In this document: one piece after another, positions 6,304-7,097 of the stretch
How the letters are laid out: every line of letters begins with the position of its first letter
Position numbering within the stretch: position 1 is the stretch's first letter
NCBI GenBank assembly: GCA_916050055.1
Contig: CAJZJY010000056.1
Location: 1 to 7,097 of the forward strand
Direction: 5' to 3'
Source: an uncultured Streptococcus sp.
GTDB lineage: Bacteria > Bacillota > Bacilli > Lactobacillales > Aerococcaceae
DNA length: 7,097 nucleotides
Made by a program: the position numbers and the translations under genes
Notes under the pieces: model-generated
Database searches by the model: none
Told to the model about the DNA's origin: nothing
Seen by the model: only the letters and a program-made list of their open reading frames with translations

Positions 6304-7097
6304 ATGTCAGAAGAGAAGAAATTTAAAGATTCCTACGTACTTTGTATCGGCGGAATGAACGTGGACAAGAAAGTTCAATTGCTCGAAAATCTTGTGCTTG
6401 AGACGAGTAATCCTGTGGTCTCGTCGCTGAGTGCCGGTGGTGTTTCCAGAAACATTGCTGAAAACCTTGGTCGTCTGGGGCTGCCTGTTAAGATGTTGTC
6501 AGTTGCAGGCGATGATGAAAGTTTTACTTGGCTTGAAAAAGAGACTGAAGGCATTATTGATTTTTCACTTGTAGACCGCTTAAAAGGGGAAACAACGTCA
6601 AACTATACAGCGATTTTGGACCTTCAAGGAGATATGTGTCTGGCGTTAGCCGATATGTCCATTTGTGAGGAAATGACGCCTGAGTGGCTTATTTCGCACG
6701 AAGAAGCGGTGAAACAAGCATCTCTAGTCATTGCAGATCTGAATCTTCCGCAAGAAACATTACAAGCGCTCATACAGCTGACTAGTCTTGAGAAGATTCC
6801 ACTGGCCATTATTCCAGTGAGTGGACCGAAGATGAAACGAATCCCAGACGATTTACAAGGAGTGACCTGGATTGTCGTCAATGCGGATGAGTCCCAAACC
6901 AGATACGGAGAACATACGCTTTCGGAACTAGCTACTTTGTGGCAGAAAGATGGCGTAGAAAACGTTGTGATTACTAAAGGAACGAAATGTGGTGTCTTTG
7001 CAGATGCTACAGGAGTCGTAAAAACTTTTACACCTATAAAAGCAGAGAAAGTCTGTGATGTGACAGGAGCAGGAGATTCATTTTCTTCTGGAGTGCT
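6304..7097 (+). CDS. psuK: PfkB-family carbohydrate/nucleoside kinase, probably pseudouridine kinase (5' part)
   Basis: The gene is open from the ATG at 6304 to the right edge (264 complete codons), so the C-terminus is missing. The start is supported by AAGGGGG at 6290-6296, 7 nt upstream. It is a ribokinase/PfkB-fold kinase: IGGMNVD (15-21) opens the substrate site. The run SNPV...SAGGVSRNIAENLGRLG (35-59) is PfkB signature 1, in the form typical of YeiC/PsuK, where SNP and GG-x-x-RNIAENL are characteristic. DVTGAGDSFSSGV (252-264) is signature 2, with the anion hole GAGD and catalytic base D258. Pseudouridine kinase phosphorylates pseudouridine to its 5'-phosphate, which PsuG then splits into uracil and ribose 5-phosphate. 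No N-terminal HTH domain is present, unlike some PsuK proteins. A different sugar or nucleoside substrate is the main alternative; a psuG gene just beyond the window would settle it. Codon use (CTG, CGA, AGA) is less biased than in the pdh genes, suggesting lower expression. Confidence 0.78.
   Translation, partial: MSEEKKFKDSYVLCIGGMNVDKKVQLLENLVLETSNPVVSSLSAGGVSRNIAENLGRLGLPVKMLSVAGDDESFTWLEKETEGIIDFSLVDRLKGETTSNYTAILDLQGDMCLALADMSICEEMTPEWLISHEEAVKQASLVIADLNLPQETLQALIQLTSLEKIPLAIIPVSGPKMKRIPDDLQGVTWIVVNADESQTRYGEHTLSELATLWQKDGVENVVITKGTKCGVFADATGVVKTFTPIKAEKVCDVTGAGDSFSSGV

Noticed and set aside
6624..6881. Minus-strand ORF inside the kinase gene
   Set aside because: It lies opposite an intact PfkB coding frame and shows no recognisable protein features.

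Overview
The window reads as a chromosomal housekeeping segment of an AT-rich, low-G+C Gram-positive bacterium, most likely a lactic acid bacterium of the order Lactobacillales (Enterococcus/Carnobacterium-like). The grounds are the pdhABCD gene order, an E2 with two lipoyl domains, a 468-residue E3 with no lipoyl domain of its own, AAGGAG/AGGGGG-type ribosome binding sites and TATAAT-type promoters. Genus-level assignment is an inference; no search was possible.

Layout, left to right, all genes on the + strand. (1) Positions 1-467: the 3' end of dinB (DNA polymerase IV, Y-family translesion polymerase), ending in a sliding-clamp-binding QLKLF tail. (2) Positions 468-775: a 308-bp AT-rich intergenic region carrying the likely pdh control region. 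It holds three copies of an 11-bp motif (TAGTACAGTTT), a 77-nt foldback with 14-bp perfect arms, three TTTCACAA octamers (two direct, one inverted) and two candidate promoters. (3) Positions 776-6049: the pyruvate dehydrogenase complex operon, pdhA (E1 alpha), pdhB (E1 beta), pdhC (E2, dihydrolipoamide acetyltransferase) and pdhD (E3, dihydrolipoamide dehydrogenase). pdhA and pdhB are separated by only 2 nt. The pdhB/pdhC and pdhC/pdhD gaps (82 and 78 bp) each hold a stem-loop with a weak T-run, suggesting attenuation, RNA processing or 3'-end protection that sets E1:E2:E3 ratios. (4) Positions 6071-6098: a strong intrinsic terminator closes the operon. (5) Positions 6193-6303: a separate promoter with a perfect TATAAT and a structured leader precede the 5' part of a PfkB-family kinase, probably pseudouridine kinase (psuK), which runs off the right edge.

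How the genes work together: E1 (PdhA+PdhB, thiamine diphosphate dependent) decarboxylates pyruvate and reductively acetylates the lipoyl groups of PdhC. PdhC transfers the acetyl group to CoA, and PdhD reoxidises dihydrolipoamide with FAD and NAD+. The flanking dinB and psuK genes have no evident functional link to the complex.

I found no previously undescribed multi-gene system, mobile element, CRISPR array, tRNA or rRNA here. The parts most worth a second look are non-coding: the repeat-rich region upstream of pdhA, the two intercistronic hairpins and the psuK leader.
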